From Thermoactinomyces sp. DSM 45892 (GTDB taxonomy: Bacteria > Bacillota > Bacilli > Thermoactinomycetales > Thermoactinomycetaceae), in NCBI RefSeq assembly GCF_900107305.1, contig NZ_FNPL01000004.1, positions 1 through 64,000 of the forward strand: a stretch of 64,000 nucleotides of DNA, written 5' to 3'. This document shows, one piece after another, positions 8,355-16,748 of the stretch (positions within the stretch are counted from its first letter, which is position 1; the number at the start of each line of letters is the position of its first letter). Both the position numbers and the translations under genes were made by a program. Under the pieces are notes generated by a model. That model searched no databases. It had not been told where the DNA came from and worked only from the letters and a program-made list of their open reading frames with translations.

Positions 8355-8687
8355 CTATGAACTTCTACGTCTCTGAAATCCCTTAAATCGCGTACCTTGA
8401 AACGTAAGAACACCTGTGTCTCCTACCACTAACACAGATTTAGATCTACTCATACGGAACTCCATACGATCACCATTCTCCCTTTCGAATGCAATAAAGG
8501 TATATTGTTTGATCGAACGTCGACTTATTACCTTAGCGTTTATTGCTTGCACGGGCTGATTGTTATTACGAATCCATCTAAACAAACCCCGAATGGAAAT
8601 AAAAATAAAGAAAATCATAACTCCAGAAAACACGATGATGAAAAAGCCCATGATGAGATAACCTATTAATGATCCTATCGATTCCAA
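8355..8687 (-). CDS. DUF2500-like membrane protein
   Basis: 110 residues. One N-terminal transmembrane helix (about 8-33), then a basic linker WIRNNNQP and a beta-rich cytoplasmic or extracellular domain. AKVISRR, ENGDRMEFRM and the ending GVLTFQGTRFKGFQR match what I recall of the DUF2500 family. TTG start with GGAGG upstream. It sits 63 bases upstream of the radical-SAM-like gene on the same strand, with no obvious terminator between, so they may share a transcript. Biochemical role unknown. Confidence 0.7.
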   Translation of the reverse strand: MESIGSLIGYLIMGFFIIVFSGVMIFFIFISIRGLFRWIRNNNQPVQAINAKVISRRSIKQYTFIAFERENGDRMEFRMSRSKSVLVVGDTGVLTFQGTRFKGFQRRRSS

Positions 8688-8977
8688 TGGGCTATTCCTC
8701 CTTCGACTAATTGAAGAGCAGATATTTCTGCTAAATACCCAGCAAGCCTTTTTTTAGCACAATCCCCCTTAAAAAGATCTTCCGCTAGCTGAACAACTAC
8801 CTTGGAACAAATATATACTTTGTACCTATCGAGGATACAATAAAATATTTTTATAATCAATTAAAATTTTTGAACAGAATAATGATCTAGTGGTATTGGA
8901 AATATAAGGTGCAAATCATGAGTCATATTCTCTTTTTTCCAAGACCATAATAAGGTGCACAAGGAGGTGTTTTAGAA

Positions 8978-9148
8978 GTGAAACACACACATAATAACCA
9001 AGTACAAAACAGCCTAGACCAAATGAAGAACGAGATTGCATCTGAATTCGGTGTTCAACTCGGAGCAGACACTACTTCTCGCGAAAACGGCTATGTTGGC
9101 GGGGAAATCACTCGGAGTTTGGTTCAGTTAGGCGAAAATATGCTGTAA
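8978..9148 (+). CDS. Small acid-soluble spore protein, alpha/beta type
   Basis: 56 residues from GTG 8978 with AAGGAGGTG upstream. The sequence carries the family signatures [17 protein letters not shown] and [16 protein letters not shown]. It also has the FG-type site where the germination protease GPR cuts (EIASEFGV). These proteins coat forespore DNA, protect it from UV and heat, and are degraded at germination. A very strong terminator follows at once, so it is monocistronic; expression would be expected in the forespore under sigma G. This is the clearest sign that the organism sporulates. Confidence 0.93.
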   Translation: MKHTHNNQVQNSLDQMKNEIASEFGVQLGADTTSRENGYVGGEITRSLVQLGENML

Positions 9149-9150
9149 GT

Positions 9151-9213
9151 ATCAAATAAACAACAAGGTGCAATCTGATGTTACTCTAGATTGCACCTTG
9201 TTGTTTATTTGAT
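9151..9213. terminator. Strong terminator after SASP gene
   Basis: A 26-bp perfect inverted repeat starting ATCAAATAAACAACAAGGTG with an 11-base loop, three bases after the SASP stop codon and 29 bases from the convergent small gene. It serves both strands. Confidence 0.9.
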
Positions 9214-9241
9214 ATATTCTTAGGGAATTCCTATATCCCTT

Positions 9242-9397
9242 TTATGTAGCCGGAGCATTAGGTCCCTTCAATTTCTTCTCCTTATTAGCTTCTACAGCTT
9301 CTCCCAGCGGCGCCCCTTGATCTGCAAGTCGTTCATCGCGTTCTTTACTTGTTCCCTCCGAATGAATAGGCATTGTGGAGTTTTCATACGATTTCAT
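9242..9397 (-). CDS. Small hydrophilic protein, possibly spore-associated
   Basis: 51 residues from ATG 9397, with AAGGACGGG as ribosome-binding site. The protein is charged, without Cys or a membrane segment, and has the C-terminal stretch KLKGPNAPAT. It is convergent with the SASP gene and shares its terminator. Short, hydrophilic, Gly/Asn/Lys-rich proteins of this kind are common among minor spore proteins, but I do not recognise a named family, so the spore link is inferred from size, composition and neighbour only. The 9398-9545 stretch upstream holds no other gene that I can support. Confidence 0.55.
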   Translation of the reverse strand: MKSYENSTMPIHSEGTSKERDERLADQGAPLGEAVEANKEKKLKGPNAPAT

Positions 9398-9545
9398 TGA
9401 ATCCCGTCCTTTCGGACTTATTGTGTCTAGTCATTTATTACTTTATGTAACGGATTTGCTTAACAGGGGTATCTATTTCAAATGAATCAACCAGTTGTTT
9501 GCTTCGAGGATCTTTATGAATAAAAGCCTGTAAATAGGTAATATC

Positions 9546-9617
9546 AAAAGAAATCGCCCTTTTGTAGTAGGAGGATGGGGTGTACCATCAACCAAAATAC
9601 AAAGGGCAATTTCTTTT
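9546..9617. terminator. Long hairpin downstream of collagen-like gene
   Basis: AAAAGAAATCGCCCTTTTGTA (9546-9566, 21 bases in all) pairs with its near-complement at 9598-9617, leaving a 31-base loop. It lies 33 bases after the collagen-like gene and probably ends its transcript. Confidence 0.6.
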
Positions 9618-9650
9618 ACTTTACCAAAAAAAAATGATATTTAGGATATA

Positions 9651-11258
9651 CTACGCAATTTGTATAATACTTACATTACTTCTACTTGCAGTAAATGCTG
9701 CAGATCCGCCAGATTGAGGTGAAATCTGCATAGAAAGTGAAAGTTGTGTGCTTGCAGGAGTAGTCCGTATTAATCCTGATGCATTTACAGTCCAGACATT
9801 TGGATTTTGAACTCCTGTCATCCCCGCGGAAGAATATTGATCTGTCATAACAGTTCCTCCGCCGCCATTCATATTTGCGAGCAATTCTACAACTGTTAAA
9901 CCATCTGTTGATGGAGTATAAGTTCCTCGAAGATCTACAGAAGCATAATAAACGCTATTTGGAGATAAGACGATATTATTACCACTTAGACTGATACTTC
10001 CATTACTGTTATTAAATACTTGAGTAAGAGCAACCGCTCCGAGCGATCCAGTAGAAACTGTCCCACTCGGAGCGAATCTTGCATTATTAGCCATCAAATT
10101 AGCTCCCGTAGGTCCCGTTGGTCCTTGAGGTCCAGCTCCTGTGGCACCAGTAGGTCCTGTAGCTCCTTGAGGACCCGCTCCGCCATCAGCCCCTGACGGT
10201 CCTGTCGGTCCCTGAGGCCCAGTGTCCCCTTGAGGTCCTGTAGCTCCGTCTGCACCATCCGCGCCTGTTGGTCCTTGAGGACCCGTGTCACCCTGGGGTC
10301 CTGTAGCCCCGTCCACACCATCTGCGCCCGTTGGTCCTTGAGGTCCAGTGTCACCCTGGGGTCCTGTAGCCCCGTCCACACCATCTGCGCCCGTTGGTCC
10401 TTGAGGTCCAGTGTCACCCTGGGGTCCCGTAGTACCGTCCGCACCATCCGCGCCCGTTGGTCCTTGAGGTCCAGTGTTCCCTTGAGGTCCCGTAGTGCCA
10501 TCCGCGCCATCTGCGCCCGTTGGTCCTTGAGGTCCAGTGTTCCCTTGAGGTCCCGTAGTGCCGTCCGCGCCATCTGCGCCCGTCGGTCCTTGAGGCCCCG
10601 TAGCTCCAGTAGCACCGTTAGCACCGGTAGGTACTTCTAGTTTCACGATGGCAGAACCAGGCGTTACCGTGATGTCTAAGGTATCCGATATAAAGTTGAG
10701 TGTATCTCCAAAGCTGAGTGGAACTGTTCCGTCCGCGCCCGAGTTTCCTTGAACCAAAAATAAGAAATCACCTGTAACAAAAGCTCCTGTTGGCCCTTGA
10801 GGTCCCGTCGGCCCTTGAGGCCCAGCGTCTCCAGTGGCTCCAATCGCGCCCGTCGGCCCTGCTGGTCCTTGAGGCCCGGTAGCCCCAGCTGGTCCAGGAG
10901 GTCCTCCAGATGGTCCTGTGGGCCCAGTGGCACCTGCCGATCCCGTGGGTCCTCTTGTAACGTCTGTGTTTAACACATTTTCTAGCTTCTCATTTAGAAT
11001 CCATTCTTTCTTCCCGATTACATTAATCGTGTCGCGAACGCTATTATTGATCGTAAGTAAATCGCTAATGGAAGGTTGAAAGGATGTTGAGACTCCAGGG
11101 AGCGTTCCGAGAACGTATTGGAGCTTTTCACCCTCGGCGTTAATGATATGACTTAAGCCCAGTTCTTCTAACGCAATCGATGATAATAGCAGGTTTACTG
11201 CATCTTCTCTGGTAATACTTATATTCGGTGAAATATTAGGTATATTCGCTTGGGACAT
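9651..11258 (-). CDS. Collagen-like (Gly-X-Y) exosporium/spore-surface type protein
   Basis: 535 residues. The non-collagen N-terminal domain (about 1-100) contains [20 protein letters not shown], a segment often found ahead of collagen repeats in spore-forming bacilli. A first Gly-X-Y tract (about 102-162) is followed by about 50 non-collagen residues and a second, longer tract (about 213-390) rich in GPT, GPQ and GAT triplets. A beta-rich C-terminal domain (about 391-535) resembles the BclA/C1q-like trimerisation domains. The threonines of GPT/GAT are typical O-glycosylation positions in BclA. Likely role: trimeric glycoprotein filament on the spore surface. AGGAGGC precedes the ATG. The second tract is encoded by near-identical 63-bp tandem repeats. 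Confidence 0.88.
   Translation of the reverse strand: MSQANIPNISPNISITREDAVNLLLSSIALEELGLSHIINAEGEKLQYVLGTLPGVSTSFQPSISDLLTINNSVRDTINVIGKKEWILNEKLENVLNTDVTRGPTGSAGATGPTGPSGGPPGPAGATGPQGPAGPTGAIGATGDAGPQGPTGPQGPTGAFVTGDFLFLVQGNSGADGTVPLSFGDTLNFISDTLDITVTPGSAIVKLEVPTGANGATGATGPQGPTGADGADGTTGPQGNTGPQGPTGADGADGTTGPQGNTGPQGPTGADGADGTTGPQGDTGPQGPTGADGVDGATGPQGDTGPQGPTGADGVDGATGPQGDTGPQGPTGADGADGATGPQGDTGPQGPTGPSGADGGAGPQGATGPTGATGAGPQGPTGPTGANLMANNARFAPSGTVSTGSLGAVALTQVFNNSNGSISLSGNNIVLSPNSVYYASVDLRGTYTPSTDGLTVVELLANMNGGGGTVMTDQYSSAGMTGVQNPNVWTVNASGLIRTTPASTQLSLSMQISPQSGGSAAFTASRSNVSIIQIA
10221..10598 (-). repeat. 63-bp tandem repeats in collagen tract
   Basis: About six consecutive 63-base units encode 21-residue blocks of the form GADGxDGxTGPQGxTGPQGP with few differences. 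Such arrays expand and contract by slippage, changing filament length between strains. Boundaries are approximate. Confidence 0.8.
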
Positions 11259-11828
11259 GATATGCCTCCTTTAATAAATATTCTTACTATATATATGTTT
11301 GTTTGGATTATTTGTACTGGGTAGGCTCCTCTATTTATATAACAAATGACTCATCCACATCATTACATTTAGTAACCACTATGTTAGAAAACATGATAGA
11401 AAATAGAGGAGTAGTGAGCTAAAGGAAGAGACACTCCTCGTTCACGGCCCCAGCTTAACCTTGATAGGCACCCACTACAGAGTACGTTTCATCTTTATTT
11501 TTTCCTCCATGATTTTTCTGTTTTACATAAAGAAACCGTTGCAAAGACATTTCTCTTTGCAGTCCCTCTCTTGTAAATGTACATATAATTCATTTCATTT
11601 TTTATATTATTAATTCTATAATTAATAATAATATTGAATAGACAATATTATTATTATACAATGTATTCAAATATATGGTGTGTTAATTAACCAAAAAATG
11701 GGGAGAGACACCTTTTGCGATTGCGCGTAGGCCAAATATAATCGTAAGAATTCTTAGACGGTCATAACATACATTCGTAAACGTAGGGCGAATCAATAAA
11801 GATATAAATAGAGAGGAAGATAAATTGC
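11259..11828. other. 570-bp intergenic region with decayed DNA
   Basis: No intact gene. It holds an 11-bp inverted repeat (CTCCTCTATTT 11326-11336, AAATAGAGGAG 11401-11411), a gene relic (11455-11509), a very AT-rich stretch (11580-11690) and the ribosome-binding site GAGAGGAAG of the next gene. Confidence 0.7.
11455..11509 (-). pseudogene. Relic of a paralogue of the gene at 28909-29601
   Basis: About 55 bases are almost identical to 29034-29087 of the minus-strand secreted-protein gene, encoding GGKNKDETYSVVGAYQG. Nothing flanking matches, so this is a fragment left by duplication followed by deletion. Confidence 0.8.
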
Positions 11829-12710
11829 GTGAAAAAGATGATGAGAAATATTATATTAGTCATGTGTTCTGCACTCTTAGCCTTATCGATCCCTGCTAAT
11901 ACATTTGCAGAGACGAAGGTAAGTACAGTCGATATTTTGGATTTAAAGAAAGAAGTACAGACTGCTTTAAACTATACCTATCGCGGAATTTACCAAGTGA
12001 AAAGTATAGACAAAGTAACAGCAAACAACCCACATGTTCGCGAGAACGGTTCACCCGTCATTAATGATATGGGTGTGGCATACGTAGGAGTAACAAGAAT
12101 AGAAAATGACTTGGATATCCCGCAAACCATCAGTACTCAAGCATTTAGTGAAAAGGTAAGTGATACTGTATCCAATTCTGTCACACGTGGACTTAAAATA
12201 GGGGCTGAAATTACCGCGGGCTTTTCCTTCTTGGGTGGAAAGCTATCTACAGAATTTTCTTTTAGCAGTACAAAAGGTAAAAGCACTACCGTGGAGAGAA
12301 CGATCTCTGTTCCATCTCAACAAATTGTTGTTCCTGCTCACACTAGAATACAGGTAGTAGCAAATCTCCATAAAAAGAAGATCTCAGGAAAAACCCTTCT
12401 TAGAACTGGTCTGGGTGGAAAGGTGCATGTAAAAGATTTACTCAATTCGATCGAATATGAAATGAATTTATATGATATTATTGTGGAATCTAGAAAAAAG
12501 GGCAATACTAGAAGTCGACTGATACCAAACCCTAGTAATAGTACAGTATCGTTTAGTGGTGAGGGAACATACTCTGGAACCTATGGAACTGAACTTGAAT
12601 TGAAATTAGATTACTTTGATCTAGGTTCAACTAGTGGCAATAGTAGGTTTGCAAGGGGTGGCGCACCTCAACCGTATAAGTCAGAGACTATTATATTGAA
12701 TGTACAATAA
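11829..12710 (+). CDS. Aerolysin-like pore-forming toxin, ETX/MTX2 family
   Basis: 293 residues from GTG 11829. A signal peptide is evident (about 1-27, cut after NTFA). The mature part has the long beta-strand layout of ETX/MTX2 proteins: Ser/Thr-rich strands FSEKVSDTVSNSVTRGLKIG, the amphipathic segment EITAGFSFLGGKLSTEFSFS expected to form the transmembrane hairpin, then TISVPSQQIVVPAHTRIQV. Relatives include epsilon toxin and mosquitocidal Mtx2/3, which oligomerise and make beta-barrel pores in target-cell membranes. No receptor domain is obvious, so the target is unknown. The gene stands alone in a region with relics and IS remnants, which suggests transfer. Confidence 0.82.
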   Translation: MKKMMRNIILVMCSALLALSIPANTFAETKVSTVDILDLKKEVQTALNYTYRGIYQVKSIDKVTANNPHVRENGSPVINDMGVAYVGVTRIENDLDIPQTISTQAFSEKVSDTVSNSVTRGLKIGAEITAGFSFLGGKLSTEFSFSSTKGKSTTVERTISVPSQQIVVPAHTRIQVVANLHKKKISGKTLLRTGLGGKVHVKDLLNSIEYEMNLYDIIVESRKKGNTRSRLIPNPSNSTVSFSGEGTYSGTYGTELELKLDYFDLGSTSGNSRFARGGAPQPYKSETIILNVQ

Positions 12711-12889
12711 AGTTAAACGCAAAAGGATACATTTTTGGAGTTGTCAATTAGACAGCTCTCAGGGATGTAAGATCTACCTGATACTTTCCCGGAATATTCG
12801 AGCATGGTTCAACCCCATCTAAATAGGCTTGGACGGTTTCTAATTTTTGTCGCTAACGAATATTTAGTCATAGAAAAAGCTGGTATTAT

Positions 12890-13030
12890 CTCCTCAAGGT
12901 AGACAGTGTAAAAATGCCCCCATAATGTAGTTTAAGGGCATTAGAGTCTACTTTGGAGGGGATTTTCTATGTCAAGAAAAGGACGGAAACGTCGCACTTA
13001 CACAGAAACATCTAAAGAGAAAGCTGCAGG
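12890..13030 (+). mobile_element. IS3-like remnant (left end and start of orfA)
   Basis: ATG 12969 begins MSRKGRKRRTYTETSKEKA, the typical start of an IS3-family orfA, which stops after 23 codons. The 60-80 bases upstream contain CTCAAGGTAGACAG, shared in part with the second IS remnant at 14296. The rest of the element is gone. The 12711-12889 stretch before it shows no gene. Confidence 0.65.
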
Positions 13031-13036
13031 GATAGG

Positions 13037-13111
13037 CTAAGCGGACAGGACCACCAAGGTTTTGTGAACATCGATTCCACAGCAAATCGGATAAACAATC
13101 TTTAGAGCCAT
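13037..13111 (-). mobile_element. IS110-family transposase remnant
   Basis: ATG 13111 opens a 24-codon frame, MALKIVYPICCGIDVHKTLV.., the classical N-terminus of IS110 (DEDD) transposases with the first acidic residue in GIDVHK. It stops at 13037, directly against the IS3 remnant. The upstream part, 13112-13260, may be further IS sequence. Only the N-terminus survives, so it is inactive. Confidence 0.75.
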
Positions 13112-13409
13112 AGGAAGTAACTCCTTTCCGAGGTGTATAGGGAATAGACAGCATTGACTGGTTGTCCAGCAATAAACGAGATTGTTTATACAAAGATAAG
13201 TCTACGTGCTTGATATCACACTTATTTGTGCTTGGAAGGACAACCTACACATATATAAATGCGGTCACCCAAGGGGTGTCCCACTCACCTCCGCGTGATT
13301 TGTAGTTTACTGTTATCCCTATGGATTTAGAATAATATAAAATTTGTTCAAGGAGAACGATTTCATTTCGTTTTGTGCCTTGAGCGAAGCGAAAGGAATG
13401 ACTATATAA

Positions 13410-13838
13410 ATGAAAAAAGCTTTTTCGTTATTCATGTTCGTTTCTAGTATAGTTACCCTTCTTTGTGGATGCACCAATTCGGACCACGATCTGGGGATTG
13501 AAAAGACTCAAAAAGTAGAAGTTTCATCAGCAGAAAATCCAAATTCCATTTTAAAGATTTTTAATGAGCAAGATGAGGTAACTGAATTTGTTAACAGAAT
13601 GAAAGTCGACCAGTGGAAAATTTCAGATGTTTCTCCAAATCTAGATGCAAATAAAGTTTATAAGTTATACCAAGCAGACACAATTACACTTGGAGAATCT
13701 AACAATAGGGAAAGGAAACTTAATCAAACTGCTGAAATAGTCACATATAAAAAAAGTCCTTATATTACATTTAGAACGAACCATTTAAGCTTTGATTTTA
13801 AAATTCCAAAAGATGTAGAAGAATATCTTTCTAATTGA
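13410..13838 (+). CDS. Small lipoprotein of unknown function
   Basis: 142 residues. Signal peptide with lipobox LCGC (lipid Cys21). The mature part is a compact alpha/beta domain of about 115 residues, with EVTEFVNRMKVDQWKISDV and a C-terminal beta stretch ITFRTNHLSFDFKIP, of no family I recognise. The ribosome-binding site is poor (AAAGGAATGACTATATA before ATG). A second, decayed copy lies 1.1 kb downstream (14550-14831), so the gene was duplicated and one copy lost. IS remnants flank both copies. Confidence 0.75.
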   Translation: MKKAFSLFMFVSSIVTLLCGCTNSDHDLGIEKTQKVEVSSAENPNSILKIFNEQDEVTEFVNRMKVDQWKISDVSPNLDANKVYKLYQADTITLGESNNRERKLNQTAEIVTYKKSPYITFRTNHLSFDFKIPKDVEEYLSN

Positions 13839-13997
13839 ATAATTCCTACCATATGGTGTTTTGTGCAACGGATAGGTCTGAAGTATTGTGTATCTACACC
13901 ATAATCCGCTTTCTCCTATCCATACATGACGTGTACAAATACTCTCAAAACAGAATACATTGATAGGGAAATCTAAAACAGAAAGGGGAGGAAGACT

Positions 13998-14198
13998 ATG
14001 AATTGCGGATCTATTCCTCGAAGTTTAATAAATAAAATAGTCCTCATCACGTTAACGGATGTAACAACAAAGTTTACTGGAAGATTAATCAGAATTAACC
14101 GAAATGAAATATATGTACGTACGAAAACTAGGGTAGAAGAAATTCCTTGCACATATATTCGATCTATTGTGCGATTTTCAAACTGCCGTACCAAATAG
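13998..14198 (+). CDS. Small basic beta-rich protein, possibly Sm-like
   Basis: 66 residues from ATG 13998 with a strong AGGGGAGGAAG ribosome-binding site. The middle (about 11-58) alternates as beta strands: KIVLITLTD, TKFTGRLIRINRNEIYVRT, EEIPCTYIRSIV. This order (strand-turn-GxLxxxxxxxIxV-xxIxxI) resembles short Sm-like or DUF2642-type spore proteins, but the match is by pattern only. It lies between a lipoprotein and its decayed copy. Confidence 0.55.
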   Translation: MNCGSIPRSLINKIVLITLTDVTTKFTGRLIRINRNEIYVRTKTRVEEIPCTYIRSIVRFSNCRTK

Positions 14199-14295
14199 CT
14201 TGTCATAGTCGCTGTGTCAAAGCCTCTGAAGTCCATAAGGTGCTGGAGTAGATATCCCCCCTAAAAACAAGAAAAGTGTAATCGCTATTACTATT

Positions 14296-14550
14296 GATAT
14301 GCTCCCCAAAAGGTAGACAGTTGAAATAATAAAAACTGTACCTTAGGGGAGCATTTCTATGCACAAAGGGAAATTTAATGCTTCAGAGAAACTTGCTATT
14401 CTGCAAGAAATTGAAAGAGGACTTGGAGTTAAAGCCACAGCTAAAAAGTATGAGGTTAGTAAAGTGACCCTATTTCAATGGCAAAAACGGTATGAACTAT
14501 ATGGATATGAAGGATTAGAAATTACAACACATAACAGGAGTTATTCATGA
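14296..14550 (+). mobile_element. IS3-family remnant with truncated orfA
   Basis: The left end carries TGCTCCCC, then AGGTAGACAG, and a complementary AGGGGAGCA ahead of the gene, so the leader folds into a stem (14296-14355). An orfA (14359-14550) of 63 residues follows: MHKGKFNASEKLAILQEIER, then an HTH ATAKKYEVSKVTLFQWQKRY. OrfA is cut where the decayed lipoprotein copy begins. orfB and the right end are missing. Confidence 0.8.
14359..14550 (+). CDS. Truncated IS3-family transposase OrfA (HTH protein)
   Basis: 63 residues with a helix-turn-helix of the HTH_28/IS3 type (about 8-55). Full-length OrfA proteins are about 90-170 residues, so the C-terminal leucine-zipper part is lost, replaced by an unrelated tail TTHNRSYS read into neighbouring DNA. 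It has no OrfB partner and should be inactive for transposition. Confidence 0.75.
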   Translation: MHKGKFNASEKLAILQEIERGLGVKATAKKYEVSKVTLFQWQKRYELYGYEGLEITTHNRSYS

Positions 14551-14831
14551 TTCGGACAACAATCTGGGGATTGAAAAGACTCAAAAAGTATAAGTTTCAT
14601 CAGCAAAAAAGCCAGATTCCATTTTAAAGATTTTTGATGGGCAAGATGAGATAACTGAATTTGTTAACAGAATGAAAGTCGACCAGTGGAGTATTTCACA
14701 TGCTCCTCCAAATGTAGATGCAAATAAGGTTTATAAGTTATACCAAGCAGACACAATTCACATTTAAAACGAAGCATTTAAGTTTTGATTTTAAAATTCC
14801 AAAATATGTAGAAGAATATCTTTCTAATTAA
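14550..14831 (+). pseudogene. Decayed copy of lipoprotein gene 13410-13838
   Basis: Sequence from TTCGGACAACAATCTGG to the stop codon matches 13468-13838 closely. The copy lacks the signal peptide (replaced by the IS remnant), has an in-frame stop soon after the start (AAAGTATAAG for AAAGTAGAAG), and an internal deletion of about 90 bases between ACACAATT and ACATTTA. Similarity continues past the stop codon for about 50 bases. It is non-functional. Confidence 0.9.
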
Positions 14832-15040
14832 ACATTCCGTGCCATATGTTTTTTGCAATAGATTGGTCCAAAGCATTGTATACTGGATGATTGTAGAGCC
14901 GTACCTGTCCAAACAAAAGAGTGGTGATGATCAATAACCGTTTGGTGAATATCGTTGTCAAAAACTAAGAAATCGATCCGCTTTGGCCTGTTGATTTCCC
15001 AAAACTGGTTGTCCTATATATAGTTTTTGCATCTTTTATA

Positions 15041-15145
15041 TTAATAAGCTGTGATGGGATTAGTAATTTGAAAAAAACCTATTATAAAAATTACCAAAAC
15101 AAGACAGAGGACAGTTATTAATACCAGTTTCTTTTTTTCATACAC
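15041..15145 (-). CDS. Possible small membrane peptide
   Basis: A 34-codon frame from GTG 15145 encodes a basic N-terminus and one long hydrophobic segment (LVLITVLCLVLVIFIIGFF), ending QITNPITAY. AAAGG lies 9 bases upstream. It is 47 bases downstream of the truncated response regulator, on the same strand. Peptides of this shape can be membrane peptides or exported signal precursors, but the evidence is only the frame, the start signals and the position. Confidence 0.3.
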   Translation of the reverse strand: MYEKKKLVLITVLCLVLVIFIIGFFQITNPITAY

Positions 15146-15192
15146 CCTCAACCTTTCACTTTTTAACCAATTATTGATTAATCTTCGATCAT

Positions 15193-15393
15193 CTACTGAA
15201 CATTTAGCTCACTCTCTAGCATAATATCCATCAATACAATATCCGGGCAAGTAAGATAGACAATATTAGTAGCTTCGCTACTCGTAAGAGCTTGTCCTAC
15301 AATCTCAAATTCATTAAACGCCTCTAAATATGTAGTTAATCCATCTAGCCACTCCTGATCATCCTCGACTATTACGATACGAATCTTTTCCAT
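15193..15393 (-). pseudogene. Truncated response regulator (NarL-type receiver fragment)
   Basis: 66 residues: RIVIVEDDQEWLDGLTTYLE and the phosphoacceptor region PDIVLMDIML are intact (Asp about 57), but the frame stops right after. Strands 4-5 of the receiver and the whole HTH output domain are missing. The start overlaps the kinase stop by 22 bases, as in a genuine operon, so this was the cognate regulator. With no DNA-binding domain it cannot act as a normal transcription factor. Confidence 0.8.
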
Positions 15394-16748
15394 AACACTC
15401 TCCCCCTCTTTTTGGGAAAAGCCAGGTATACAGTGGTTCCTTTTTTATTTTTTGAATAAAAATCTATTTTTCCGCCATGTTTATTTATGACGTTGTAGCA
15501 AAAAGAAAGACCTAACCCAAAGTTCTCTCTTGGATTTGATTTTGTGGAGAAGAATGGTTCTAGAATCCGTGGAAAATGCTCTTTAGATATACCCGTTCCA
15601 GTATCTTTAAATATTAAAAGTACATTCCTTCTATTTTCATCCATACTTATAGTAAGCTTTCCTCCAGACGGCATAGCCTCTATGGCATTAGAAACAATAT
15701 TATTTAGGACCTCTTCTATTAGTAGGCGATCGCAACAAATAGTCAGATCGCATTTCATACTATTCATTACCTTGATGCCAGAATCTTTTAACTTGGCTTT
15801 TGACTGGTATAAGCACCTCTCTACCATATCCACTACTCGATATTCTCCTATATATAGCTTTTGATCCTTTGTTTGTTGTTGTATTCTCATCATCGTATTT
15901 TGCATTTTTTCGTGCATTTGAAGAATGATGTCAATGTCGCTTTGCAAGTTCACTTGATTAGTAGTCATTGCATAATTTTTAATTTTTTCACCATATAGTT
16001 TGATGAGTCCTAAATCATTCTTCATTCCATGGTTCATCACAGATGTTTCCGCTGTTAACTGCTGTATAGAATAGTTAAGACTCTGGCGCTGAACCCGTAG
16101 ACGGACTCCAACTAAGCCAAAACGAAAAAGGGAAGTGATGGAAACCACGAAAAGGAAGAGAGCAATCCAGTAATTATAACGCCACCCTTCTTCAATATCC
16201 ATAATGCGTAGAAAATAACTGGTAGTTACCGCATAAATCATAGTAGGGATAAACGCCAAACAGGTATAAAATCTACTTCTTTTAGTGAATGGATTTTTTT
16301 CCATAATATAGGACCATATAAGAAGTATAATACCCGCCAAAATATATGGCACAACCCAGAAAGTCGCTAAGGAATATGGAACTACGAAAGTTGGATATAT
16401 AGGATAAAACATAATCATCCCTATAACAGGAATAAAAAGGAAATATTGCAGTATCCTAATATATTTTCTAGGAACCATTTCGGAGTATGACAATCCAAAA
16501 AATATAAAAGAATAAGGGGTCAGATAGTCAGATACGAACGCTGTAATATTTTCAGCTAAAAGTAGATACTGAAAAACATCAGAATTACTTTCAAAGAGCG
16601 GTTTAATCTGTTCCCCAATGACTACTGATAATCCTCCTACACCACCACAAAATGTAGTGGCACTCGCCCACCGCGCACTAGTGTTTTTAAAATCAGCCAA
16701 TAGAAGCAATATTCCTATCATCCACATCAATATCCATAGGAGGAGCAT
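15372..16748 (-). CDS. Membrane sensor histidine kinase with multi-TM sensor domain
   Basis: 458 residues. Seven or eight transmembrane helices fill the first 225 residues, a pattern of peptide- or envelope-sensing kinases. The phosphoacceptor region is SVMNHGMKNDLGLIKLY (His about 246), an atypical H-box of the HxxKN type. The ATPase domain has N-box EEVLNNIVSNAIEAMP, DTGTGI and GLGLSFCY. ATG follows the stop codon of the 76-residue gene directly (TAAATG), and AGGAGG lies 10 bases upstream, so the two are co-translated. Its regulator is truncated, so the pathway may be dead or may signal to another regulator. Confidence 0.85.
   Translation of the reverse strand: MLLLWILMWMIGILLLLADFKNTSARWASATTFCGGVGGLSVVIGEQIKPLFESNSDVFQYLLLAENITAFVSDYLTPYSFIFFGLSYSEMVPRKYIRILQYFLFIPVIGMIMFYPIYPTFVVPYSLATFWVVPYILAGIILLIWSYIMEKNPFTKRSRFYTCLAFIPTMIYAVTTSYFLRIMDIEEGWRYNYWIALFLFVVSITSLFRFGLVGVRLRVQRQSLNYSIQQLTAETSVMNHGMKNDLGLIKLYGEKIKNYAMTTNQVNLQSDIDIILQMHEKMQNTMMRIQQQTKDQKLYIGEYRVVDMVERCLYQSKAKLKDSGIKVMNSMKCDLTICCDRLLIEEVLNNIVSNAIEAMPSGGKLTISMDENRRNVLLIFKDTGTGISKEHFPRILEPFFSTKSNPRENFGLGLSFCYNVINKHGGKIDFYSKNKKGTTVYLAFPKKRGRVLWKRFVS

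Noticed and set aside
8675-8860. 61-codon minus-strand frame upstream of the DUF2500-like gene.
   Set aside because: It overlaps the next gene start, has no good ribosome-binding site and no recognisable domain.
10221-10598. Regular repeats that could suggest a CRISPR array.
   Set aside because: The units are contiguous, 63 bases long, in frame and without unique spacers; they encode collagen triplets. No CRISPR array or cas gene was seen in the window.
10094-10933. Long open frames on both strands inside the collagen-like gene.
   Set aside because: They are produced by the tandem Gly-X-Y codon repeats; they lack start signals and encode only low-complexity Arg/Leu- or Ser/Arg-rich sequence.
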